NCBI GenBank assembly: GCA_964393115.1
Contig: CAYMST010000242.1
Coordinates: forward strand, 1 to 7,391
Length of the DNA: 7,391 nt
Origin: CAYMST01 sp964393115
GTDB lineage: Bacteria > Bacteroidota > Bacteroidia > Cytophagales > Cyclobacteriaceae
Direction of reading: 5' to 3'
Under the pieces are notes generated by a model that saw only the letters and a program-made list of their open reading frames with translations, searched no databases and had not been told where the DNA came from. The stretch's first letter is position 1, and each line of letters opens with the position of its first letter. The translations under genes and the position numbers were made by a program. Shown one piece after another: positions 1 through 5,335 of this stretch.

Positions 1-651
1 TGTATAAACAGATGGATAATATTCACAAGGTTGGCTACTTGATGTTCTTGAATTTGTGTTTGTATCAGTAGTTGAGATAGTTGATAGCTTGTTAGCCAAC
101 TCTTGAAAGTAAAGTTCTCTAATCCCGAATAAAATATGATTCGCAACCTTAAATGCAATATTTACCTCGTGGTAATACTCTAACTCAAGCCTTTCCGAAT
201 TTCGTTTGAAAACTTCTGTTCTTCCGTTTGTGGAAGTATGAGAAAAGGAGTGGTTTGAACCACTTGATTCGTAATCAACTTTGTACATTTCATCATTTTG
301 TTTTTGTAACTGAACAGTAAATCCATCCACTAAAGGTTCAACTTTGATAGATGAGTTATTAAAGCCAGATAAATCACTTTTAATTTGAACTAGGATGAAA
401 TCATCATCTATGGAAAGAGATAAGTCTTTAACTCCAGTATTCTTAATTCCTTGATGGTTGCTGAAATCAATATCAGTAATTGAAAAATCATCTGAAATTA
501 ATTCAAGTGGTATAAATCCGGCTTGATTTCTAATTTTTTCTACTTCATGGAGTAGAGTTGCGTAATCAGGTTCAAGATTGCTTACATTTTCGTTTTGCTG
601 ACAACCGACTATAAGTGTTAAAATAGAAAGGGTGGTGAATAAGTGCTTCAT
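1..651 (-). CDS. Putative lipoprotein, 3' end cut by window edge
   Basis: The frame is open from an ATG at 651-649 to base 1, giving 217 residues with no stop, so the C-terminus lies outside the window. The N-terminus is a short lipoprotein signal: K2, a hydrophobic run through residue 15 and the lipobox IVGC with the lipidated Cys at residue 17. The protein should be exported and anchored in a membrane. The mature part (QQNENVSN...) is polar, with acidic stretches (SDDFS, IDDDF) and a Ser/Thr/Asn-rich end near residues 190-208. I recognise no domain. A TATATTTG element lies 27 bp upstream of the start codon. The gene follows a 305-bp gap and appears to have its own promoter. It is unrelated to its neighbours by sequence. 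The coding call is strong; the function is unknown. Confidence 0.85.
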   Translation of the reverse strand, partial: MKHLFTTLSILTLIVGCQQNENVSNLEPDYATLLHEVEKIRNQAGFIPLELISDDFSITDIDFSNHQGIKNTGVKDLSLSIDDDFILVQIKSDLSGFNNSSIKVEPLVDGFTVQLQKQNDEMYKVDYESSGSNHSFSHTSTNGRTEVFKRNSERLELEYYHEVNIAFKVANHILFGIRELYFQELANKLSTISTTDTNTNSRTSSSQPCEYYPSVYT

Positions 652-677
652 ACCTTGTTTTATCTAGACGTTAATAG

Positions 678-685
678 CAAATATA
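678..685 (-). promoter_or_regulatory. Bacteroidota-type -7 element for the lipoprotein gene
   Basis: The minus strand reads TATATTTG, an exact match to the TAnnTTTG -7 consensus of Bacteroidota primary sigma factor promoters. It ends 26 bases before the ATG at 651, a plausible leader length. No clear TTTG -33 box is present at the usual 19-21 bp further upstream (the nearest TTTG copies are too close), so only half the promoter is supported. Confidence 0.45.
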
Positions 686-731
686 TCAAATTATTTCAAA
701 TAACGTATAGATAAAGCACGTATGCCCACGG

Positions 732-780
732 TGCATTCTGATCAGAAGTCTAACCTCTTGCATTCCTGTCACAAATCAAT
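732..780. repeat. Intergenic repeat block 2, copy 1
   Basis: Aligned by eye with 3119-3169 it gives about 41 identities in 51 columns with two single-base gaps. Shared runs include TGCATTCTG, AGAAGTC, TAAC, TCTTG and ACAAAT. In both gaps the block sits between the 64-bp block and the next minus-strand gene, which fits a promoter or leader region duplicated with the 64-bp block. No coding potential is evident. Confidence 0.6.
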
Positions 781-816
781 TGGTTAAGTGCTGTAGCTCA
801 CATATTGCAATATATC

Positions 817-880
817 TACCCATTAAATCTACCCACCACCCCCGTTACTTCCTATACCCACTTTTGGGTATTTTTTGTGG
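817..880. repeat. 64-bp intergenic repeat, copy 1, with TACCCA/TGGGTA dyad
   Basis: This 64-bp stretch matches 3221-3285 with two substitutions and one extra T in a T-run. It contains a perfect dyad at 854-871 (ATACCCA, CTTT spacer, TGGGTAT) followed on the plus strand by six T. Read on the minus strand, two further TGGGTA copies follow in direct orientation, the last two being 13 bp apart in register. On the plus strand it would form a 7-bp hairpin plus T-run like an intrinsic terminator, but no plus-strand gene precedes it. A binding site for a regulator, with several TGGGTA half-sites, or a promoter element of the following gene is equally likely. Confidence 0.75.
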
Positions 881-956
881 TAAGTGTTGCGATCTGAAGA
901 TAGAGGAAGTTCTGACTTTCATAGTGGCAGATTCATGAGTGAGGTGTACTCCGAAC

Positions 957-1535
957 TTATAAAATGGTAGTTTTGCATTGGTGCGAACAACTGTTAGAGT
1001 CAGTTTCATCTGCATTTTTTTGATACATGTAAATTAGGTGTCCCACCTTTTGAATGCTATAGTTAGAATCCCATATAGTTAGTTCTTCTGGGTAAGGATT
1101 ATAGGGCTTTTTGAGCAAAACTTTGTTTTGTCTATGTTTCAGTTCAATCACCACAAATTGGATTTGTTTCCAAGAAATTATCCTGTTATCCGGTGTGATG
1201 ATTCCTTTCTTAGATATCTTGAAGAAAAACTTTCGATTAATAAGTTGTGAGATTTCGTTGATGACTATTGCTAGGATGATTCCAATCATCACAATCTTCA
1301 TGGTCATACCAGTGATCTTGATAGCAGCTATAATACAAAATGTACAAGCCACTATTATTCCCCCAATCCTAACCATTCGATTTACATGAATAGTAACCTC
1401 ATCTGGGAGACTTTCAATAGTTGAGTACTTGCTCCAGTTAATTTGCTCAACATTCATAAAACTTTGGTGCCAAGTCTTGTTTGTAGCAGTGTATTCCTCA
1501 GCTAATTTTTTCCTACGATTTTTTAGTTCTTCCAA
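957..1535 (-). CDS. Membrane protein, two TM helices and PH-like C-terminal part
   Basis: This is a 192-residue protein of unknown function. Residues 1-50 are polar and charged. Two hydrophobic helices follow at about 56-73 (IGGIIVACTFCIIAAI) and 77-96, with only a few residues between them. The rest is soluble and beta-rich: a RKFFFKISKKGIITPD stretch, then ISWKQIQFVVIEL and a late SIQKVGHLIYMY. Two close helices followed by 'I...W..I' strands resemble the small bacterial PH-like (DUF304/YcxB-type) membrane proteins; this is a guess from pattern, not a family match. The frame has no ATG between the upstream stop and residue 27, so the start is either TTG at 1535-1533 or the internal ATG at 1457 (MNVEQINW). 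It stands alone between two repeat-bearing gaps. Confidence 0.75.
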   Translation of the reverse strand: MEELKNRRKKLAEEYTATNKTWHQSFMNVEQINWSKYSTIESLPDEVTIHVNRMVRIGGIIVACTFCIIAAIKITGMTMKIVMIGIILAIVINEISQLINRKFFFKISKKGIITPDNRIISWKQIQFVVIELKHRQNKVLLKKPYNPYPEELTIWDSNYSIQKVGHLIYMYQKNADETDSNSCSHQCKTTIL

Positions 1536-1570
1536 TTTTTTTGATTTGCCGCTAATTGGCTATACGTCAA

Positions 1571-1663
1571 ACTAAGCTCTGTCGGCTTAGCCTTTCGTAT
1601 ATCTTAAAAGTATCTTTTACAAAAGCACTTTGCAAATAACTAAGTAAGCCGATGGAGCTTAGT
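1571..1663. repeat. 19-bp inverted repeat with apical hairpin
   Basis: The left arm 1571-1589 (ACTAAGCTCTGTCGGCTTA) and the reverse complement of 1645-1663 (ACTAAGCTCCATCGGCTTA) match at 17 of 19 positions, the two mismatches being adjacent. Inside, TAAAAG-TAT-CTTTTA at 1605-1619 is a perfect 6-bp stem. There is no T-run after the right or left arm, so it is a poor intrinsic terminator in either direction. Confidence 0.7.
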
Positions 1664-1682
1664 GCCTGTTGGCTGTAGTTTC
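1659..1682. repeat. Post-stop motif, copy 1 (TGTTGGC core)
   Basis: On the plus strand this reads TTAGTGCCTGTTGGCTGTAG followed by TTTC. It matches 3431-3454 at 19 of 24 positions, sharing TTAGTG, TGTTGGC and TAGTTT. In minus-strand terms both copies begin only a few bases after the stop codon of the preceding gene (1686 here, 3458 there), although those genes are unrelated. That position suggests an element boundary or a transcript 3'-end signal. Confidence 0.6.
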
Positions 1683-1685
1683 TTA

Positions 1686-2066
1686 CTATTCATTTTCATT
1701 TTTATCTTTTGCAGGAGGTTCGTAAGTCCAAAACTCTTCTTTATTCAAAGCTCCAAGTAATTTTCCTATTTTGCCGGTACCTAATTTTTCCATTTCTTCA
1801 TTTCCTTGAAAGCCACTTGCTTCAGGTCTTGCAATAAGAAAGAAGCCGCCGTTTTTCAATATCGAAGGCTTATTTGCTAAGGAGTTAGATCCGAAGTAAT
1901 AATCATCACTCAACACGACTATTACATCAGACATATTGAAGTTTCTATGAATTTTGTATGCATAATAGTCATCCAGATCGATTTTTTCTAATTCTTTAAC
2001 TGCCTGATGACTCATCAGTGCTCGTTCAATGAAAGGTCGTATTGTATAGTGTAAATCTTTACCCAT
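1686..2066 (-). CDS. Small unrecognised partner of the membrane nucleotidyltransferase
   Basis: This is a 126-residue soluble protein I do not recognise. It starts at ATG 2066-2064, overlapping the end of the upstream gene by 8 bp, so translation is probably coupled and the two products likely act together. The N-terminus (about 8-30) looks helical. A hydrophobic strand DVIVVLSDDYY (47-57) is followed by a Gly/Asn-rich turn (FGSNSLAN) and a second strand, GGFFLIARPE (about 73-82), which suggests a small alpha/beta fold. The C-terminus (PPAKDKNENE) is charged and probably disordered. There is no signal peptide or membrane helix. RALMSH (15-20) formally fits the RNase HEPN pattern R-x4-H, but the surrounding fold is not all-helical. 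The product could be a regulator, inhibitor or cofactor of the nucleotidyltransferase. Confidence 0.75.
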   Translation of the reverse strand: MGKDLHYTIRPFIERALMSHQAVKELEKIDLDDYYAYKIHRNFNMSDVIVVLSDDYYFGSNSLANKPSILKNGGFFLIARPEASGFQGNEEMEKLGTGKIGKLLGALNKEEFWTYEPPAKDKNENE

Positions 2067-3039
2067 TTCCCTTTATTTTATACTTGTTAGTCGAAAGAAA
2101 TAAGGAATATTCTTCATTCTCATCAGGTGAAAAAATAGTTGTATGTAAGTTTATTCCAAATTTGAGCTTGAAATCCAATGAAATGGCTTTAACCTTATTA
2201 TAGTCTGTTTTTTCACTTTGGCTATTTAACTGTAGAACCAAATCTAGATCGTTGGCCTTTTCAGAGTTAAAAAGAGCAGAACCAATAAAGTACCATTCAT
2301 CTGCCTTGATTCGGTTAATCTTTTTGTTGATCCAATTGAATCTCTTTTTAAAAGTTCTACTTTCTTTCGTGTGGTTAAAGCAAGTATCTTCAACAAATTC
2401 TTGAAATTGCAGAGGAAATACATACTCAGAATAGTCAAACGATGGGTTTTTTATGTGTTCTTCAAATGCATCGATATGTAAGATCATAGTTTTAGATAGC
2501 GCTCTTGTTTTCGTGTCAAAAAGGCTTTCATTGTTATCTAAGATTTCCTTTATTTTTTGGTTGTTTGGAATTATTGCTTCACTTCGATATTTATACCACA
2601 TTGTTAAGTCAGTTCTAAGCTCATCTGTTTCTTCTGCACCCGAATTTGGGCCAACAGTTTTGAATATGTATTCATTATCTTTTAGAATTGGATAAATTGA
2701 CTTAAACACTTCTTCAATTGAGTTAAAGGTTACTTTCTCTGCGTTTTTGTATTCAGGTTGAGAATCTTTCTCATATTTAAGATCAATCATCCTGTTCCTA
2801 GTGTTCCAAATAAGACTCAATACGATAATTATGAGTCCCAATAGCCAATCATATTTACCTATGATAGCGAATTGAAATTCTGGATTGTTTTCATTTTGGG
2901 TATTTAGGGTGGAATTAATGAAGTCAACCCAAAGAGGTTTACTTATCAATGATATTCCAGCAATCACTAACAAGTAAGTGATTCTGTTATAGTATTTCGG
3001 CTTGAGCAGCCTAATTATTCGTTCAAGCTTTTCTAACAA
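2059..3039 (-). CDS. Two-TM membrane protein with C-terminal nucleotidyltransferase motif
   Basis: This 326-residue protein has two hydrophobic helices at about 21-40 and 62-79 with a short polar loop between them, then a long soluble part. The middle (about 100-225) contains FKTVGPNSGAEET, WYKYRSEAIIPNNQKI and NPSFDYSEYVFPLQF, which looks like a conserved family core but which I cannot name. The end carries YFIGSALFNSEKANDLDLVL (250-269), matching the polymerase-beta nucleotidyltransferase signature hG[GS]...DhDh: G253, S254, then D264 and D266 as metal ligands. The usual third acidic residue on a following strand is not obvious (NLHTTIF is where I would expect it), so activity is uncertain. 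The start must be non-ATG: TTG at 3039-3037 is the only good option that keeps the first helix, and the next Met is residue 84. It forms a two-gene unit with the small gene downstream. Likely role: membrane-tethered nucleotide transfer in a toxin or defence module (inference). Confidence 0.75.
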   Translation of the reverse strand: MLEKLERIIRLLKPKYYNRITYLLVIAGISLISKPLWVDFINSTLNTQNENNPEFQFAIIGKYDWLLGLIIIVLSLIWNTRNRMIDLKYEKDSQPEYKNAEKVTFNSIEEVFKSIYPILKDNEYIFKTVGPNSGAEETDELRTDLTMWYKYRSEAIIPNNQKIKEILDNNESLFDTKTRALSKTMILHIDAFEEHIKNPSFDYSEYVFPLQFQEFVEDTCFNHTKESRTFKKRFNWINKKINRIKADEWYFIGSALFNSEKANDLDLVLQLNSQSEKTDYNKVKAISLDFKLKFGINLHTTIFSPDENEEYSLFLSTNKYKIKGNG

Positions 3040-3084
3040 GTTAAAATGGTATCTATGCTATTTCACCAATTACTGCCAACATTA

Positions 3085-3108
3085 ATGTAAAGCGCATGCG
3101 CTTTACAT
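3085..3108. repeat. Perfect 24-bp palindrome
   Basis: The half-site ATGTAAAGCGCA is followed at once by its exact reverse complement TGCGCTTTACAT. It lies about 46 bp upstream of the TTG start at 3039 and next to GCCAACA at 3075-3081. With no spacer it would form a hairpin only with loss of central pairs, so it fits a dimeric protein-binding site or a cruciform or recombination site better than a terminator. No T-run follows on the minus strand. Confidence 0.75.
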
Positions 3109-3118
3109 CCATTGGAAC

Positions 3119-3169
3119 TGCATTCTGTTGAGAAGTCATAACTTCTTGTCTTTCAGTTACAAATCCAAT
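3119..3169. repeat. Intergenic repeat block 2, copy 2
   Basis: This is the partner of 732-780, with about 80% identity over 51 aligned columns. It sits downstream (minus-strand sense) of the 64-bp repeat, just as copy 1 does, and 80 bp before the next gene start. Being less conserved than the 64-bp block, it may be flanking sequence duplicated along with it. Confidence 0.6.
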
Positions 3170-3220
3170 ACTTAACCGTTTGTAAGCGTTTACGGTCATT
3201 TATAACACGCACACTTAATT

Positions 3221-3285
3221 TACCCAATAAATCTACCCATCACCCCCGTTACTTCCTATACCCACTTTTGGGTATTTTTTTGTGG
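3221..3285. repeat. 64/65-bp intergenic repeat, copy 2, with TACCCA/TGGGTA dyad
   Basis: Nearly identical to 817-880: two substitutions and one extra T in the T-run. The dyad ATACCCA-CTTT-TGGGTAT is at 3258-3275 with seven T after it on the plus strand. The minus strand has TGGGTA at the dyad and again twice further on, separated by GATTTAT, beside a GGGGG run. In both copies the nearest downstream minus-strand gene starts 166-182 bp away. Near identity, while the surrounding sequence has diverged to about 80% or less, points to functional constraint or a very mobile short element. Confidence 0.75.
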
Positions 3286-3371
3286 ATGTTTTGGGCGAGA
3301 GATGTGGTGTGGAGAGTAGTAAAGGGTAGGGGTTACACCCAACTAAAATGAGTATGCGCCCCAGTTGCTAG

Positions 3372-3391
3372 AAGCACCGAAGTTGCTTTTT
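3372..3391 (+). terminator. Weak hairpin with T-run, plus strand
   Basis: AAGCAC-CGAA-GTTGCTT forms a 6-bp stem with one bulged T, followed by T at 3387-3391 on the plus strand. The complementary minus-strand hairpin has a C(UUCG)G tetraloop and lies about 70 bp after the stop codon of the gene ending at 3458, but has A rather than T runs next to it in the required place. It may terminate antisense transcripts or cap the 3' end of the upstream mRNA; evidence is thin. Confidence 0.3.
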
Positions 3392-3430
3392 CGCATTGTC
3401 CTATCAAATGGCTCTATTCGCATATTCATG

Positions 3431-3454
3431 TTAGTGTTTGTTGGCGATAGTTTT
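3431..3454. repeat. Post-stop motif, copy 2 (TGTTGGC core)
   Basis: TTAGTGTTTGTTGGCGATAG followed by TTTT matches 1659-1682 at 19 of 24 positions. It lies 3 bases beyond the stop codon at 3458-3460. Its TGTTGGC (3439-3445) is the exact reverse complement of GCCAACA at 3075-3081 at the far end of the same gap. Confidence 0.6.
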
Positions 3455-3457
3455 CTA

Positions 3458-4648
3458 TTAACCTACTGTGAAATCATGGATTTCAATATTGTTGGCATTG
3501 CTTTTCTCGCCACGTTGTTTTAGGATTCGTTCTTTAATTCTTTTAATGTGATCTGGATCTGATATCTGGATTAATAAATCGTTTCGATGGGGCAATAATG
3601 AAGTCATGTATAAACTCTCAAGTTGATCGTCATCTTTAAAATGAAATGTGAAGAAGGTCTTGAAATGTTTGGAATCAATCATGACAATCTCAATATTTTT
3701 CCGCAACGGGGAATTCTTATCAATCAGGTTATCTACGTCACTCATTTTAAACTCAGAGGGATTAACGAAGTAGGTATATTTTACATCTTTTTCTAGGTTC
3801 TCATGAACAGCAGATTTAATCAATCTTATGTGTTCCTCTTTAGAATCCAGAAATTCAAATGGTTTTGAGGAAAAAACCCAAACCTTTTTTATACCATTTT
3901 TGTAACTCTGTTTTCTTGCTAATTGTGCCGGTTTACAGAAATCATGAATATCCTTGGTTGCATTCATAACATCAATTGTCAGTTCTTGTATGTCCAAACC
4001 GACAACACCACTTTTTGCATATAAAATTTTTGCTATCCCAGATTTAAGTTTGCTCACATAATACTCGTCGTTTTTATTCGGCTCGGATAAGTGATTCTCA
4101 AGAGCCTTAGTGGCATTATTAAGCTGTTTTTCTTGTTCCTTTTTATCGAGAAGAGAATCGAAATAATCTTCCTCATCTTTAAGTTTTGATACTAAGTCAC
4201 TAGAATCAAAACTGGCTAATTTCCACTTATCATTTTTTAGAGGCGTAAGATTATAAAACTGAACATTTAAGCCGCTTCCGAAATCTGATGGTACCTTAAA
4301 TTTCAATTTTCCCTTAATATCGGATGGTCTAAGAAAAAACGTTCTATCGAATCCAAGTCTTGAGTAAAACATACCAAACTCGAACATTGTATTATCACGA
4401 GTTGACTTGAATTCCTCACCTCTAGAGAGAATTGTATCATCTGGATATCCAATGAAAATGGCATAGTAATAGTCATCCATATTAATGGTAAGTGAATCAA
4501 GAGGAGATTTTAAATTGTACCATTTAGTATATTTCCAAATATCCACATCTATTTTTAGATGGTTATTTGGATCCTCTATTTCGCTTTTTACATATTCAGC
4601 AACTTTTAATGCTTCCCCTGAACTTCCGATGAATAATTTCCTTCTCAA
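3458..4648 (-). CDS. TIR-like nucleotide-binding protein with unknown C-terminal domain
   Basis: This is a 396-residue soluble protein. Residues 3-135 form a TIR-like domain of the PF10137 class (the type found in bacterial TIR-STING and other CBASS effectors): KLFIGSSGEALKVAEYV (4-20), VDIWK, the AIFIGYPDD strand (63-71), RG (76-77) and RDNTMFEFGMF (84-94), with E90 at the position of the catalytic Glu of NAD-cleaving members. A charged, probably helical linker spans about 150-205. Residues 250-380 (KKVWVFSSKPFEF, KDVKYTYFVNPSEF, IEIVMIDSKHF) form a separate alpha/beta domain I cannot name, possibly the sensor. No membrane helix is seen. The frame has no ATG between the previous stop and residue 57, so the start is TTG at 4648-4646, directly before the domain's first strand. 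It lies 15 bp after the VUT gene and in the same frame, so it is likely the last gene of the operon. The inferred role is NAD hydrolysis or nucleotide signalling triggered through the C-terminal domain. Confidence 0.85.
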   Translation of the reverse strand: MRRKLFIGSSGEALKVAEYVKSEIEDPNNHLKIDVDIWKYTKWYNLKSPLDSLTINMDDYYYAIFIGYPDDTILSRGEEFKSTRDNTMFEFGMFYSRLGFDRTFFLRPSDIKGKLKFKVPSDFGSGLNVQFYNLTPLKNDKWKLASFDSSDLVSKLKDEEDYFDSLLDKKEQEKQLNNATKALENHLSEPNKNDEYYVSKLKSGIAKILYAKSGVVGLDIQELTIDVMNATKDIHDFCKPAQLARKQSYKNGIKKVWVFSSKPFEFLDSKEEHIRLIKSAVHENLEKDVKYTYFVNPSEFKMSDVDNLIDKNSPLRKNIEIVMIDSKHFKTFFTFHFKDDDQLESLYMTSLLPHRNDLLIQISDPDHIKRIKERILKQRGEKSNANNIEIHDFTVG

Positions 4649-4663
4649 TGAATATCTATTTTT

Positions 4664-5335
4664 TTAAGCTTCTTTTCTGATTACTTTATATGTCAGATAA
4701 ATGAATGGAGTATCTAACAACGCAACCGCAATCTTTGCCAAGGCTCCAATTATCGCAACTTCTAACCAGTTGGGAATAACACCTATGAAAGCGATTGAAA
4801 AGAATATTGAGCTGTCTATCAATTGAGAAGTGATGGTTGAAACATTATTTCTTAACCAAAGACTATTCTTTCCAAATTTCTCCTGTAGAAAATGGTAAAA
4901 CCAAACATCAAAGTTTTGTGATATGACATAGGCAATTATAGAAGCAAGAAATATTCTTACCGAGGTTCCGAATACCAGTGACATTGAATCATGCAGATCA
5001 GCTGAAAACGATGCTGGTGAAATCAATAATGATAACTGAGTCATACCAACAAAAAGAAATTGGGCACCTAGTCCAATCAATACCGATTGATATCCAATTT
5101 TCTTACCAAAATGTTCAGTTAAAGAATCTGTTGCAAGAAACACAGCAGCATAGAAAGGGCCAGCAACCGTAGTTGCAAAGCCAAAAATCTCAACTGTTTT
5201 TCCTGCCAAAGAGGTAACCAGAATAAGATTGACAGCACTAAATGCAATTAACCAATTCTTTCCCTGTCTAAAAGCTAGCAATGCTAAAGAAAGGTCTATA
5301 ACAACTATAATGAAATAAATTAGTTCGTTACTCAT
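4664..5335 (-). CDS. VUT family membrane protein (YhhQ-like queuosine precursor transporter)
   Basis: This 223-residue integral membrane protein has about six hydrophobic segments. Family hallmarks of the VUT/YhhQ transporters are visible: GKTVEIFGFATTVAG followed by FLATDSLTEHFGKK, then TITSQLIDSSIFFSIAFIG and a last helix with ALLDTPFIYLTYK. Characterised members import 7-deazaguanine precursors of queuosine (preQ0/preQ1) across the inner membrane. Here the substrate is inferred, and the sequence diverges from the housekeeping version (for example ATDSLTEHFG rather than a plain D..NE.YG), so it may handle another purine-like molecule. The start is the ATG at 5335-5333, sharing ATGA with the stop of the upstream gene (4-bp overlap). 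An 11-residue longer reading is possible, but this start explains the coupling. Its place inside a TIR-protein operon is unusual. Confidence 0.85.
   Translation of the reverse strand: MSNELIYFIIVVIDLSLALLAFRQGKNWLIAFSAVNLILVTSLAGKTVEIFGFATTVAGPFYAAVFLATDSLTEHFGKKIGYQSVLIGLGAQFLFVGMTQLSLLISPASFSADLHDSMSLVFGTSVRIFLASIIAYVISQNFDVWFYHFLQEKFGKNSLWLRNNVSTITSQLIDSSIFFSIAFIGVIPNWLEVAIIGALAKIAVALLDTPFIYLTYKVIRKEA

Larger units (their letters stand above)
652..956. other. 305-bp gap carrying two blocks repeated in the 3040-3457 gap
   Basis: No gene is supported here. From the lipoprotein side it holds the -7 element at 678-685, a block at 732-780 about 80% identical to 3119-3169, and a block at 817-880 nearly identical to 3221-3285. 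The two blocks lie in the same order and orientation in both gaps, 36 bp apart here and 51 bp apart there. The remaining sequence up to the stop codon at 957 shows nothing clear apart from CATGAATCTGC (minus strand), which resembles CATGAATATGC at the equivalent place in the other gap. Confidence 0.7.
1536..1685. other. Palindromic spacer between two gene units
   Basis: This 150-bp gap contains no gene but is highly structured. A 19-bp inverted repeat (1571-1589 with 1645-1663, 17 matches) encloses 55 bases, within which 1605-1619 forms a second perfect hairpin. Beyond the arms lies, on the right, a motif (1659-1682) shared with the gap at 3431-3454, and on the left GCCGCTAATTGGC. The whole stretch could fold as one long imperfect hairpin with an apical loop, a topology like that of recombination-site hairpins such as integron attC sites, though the consensus core sequences of those are absent. 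Confidence 0.65.
3040..3457. other. 418-bp structured gap between gene clusters
   Basis: No gene is supported. In plus-strand order it holds GCCAACA at 3075-3081, a perfect 24-bp palindrome at 3085-3108, repeat block 2 (3119-3169), the 64-bp repeat (3221-3285), a small hairpin with T-run (3372-3391) and the post-stop motif at 3431-3454, which includes TGTTGGC at 3439-3445. GCCAACA and TGTTGGC are exact inverted 7-mers bounding about 371 bp, as terminal repeats of an element would. Promoter signals for the gene starting at 3039 are probably in the repeat blocks, but no full -33/-7 pair is visible. Confidence 0.65.

Noticed and set aside
854..876. Intrinsic terminator on the plus strand (7-bp stem plus T-run)
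   Set aside because: No plus-strand gene precedes it, and the same block occurs before another minus-strand gene; a regulatory role is more likely, so it is described as part of the repeat.
1536..1685. True integron attC site
   Set aside because: The fold-back shape is similar, but the RYYYAAC and GTTRRRY core sites are not found at the ends on either strand, and no integrase gene is present.
2004..2024. HEPN ribonuclease motif (RALMSH) making the pair an MNT-HEPN toxin-antitoxin
   Set aside because: The R-x4-H spacing fits, but the residue after R is Ala, and the rest of the protein has beta strands rather than the all-helical HEPN fold.
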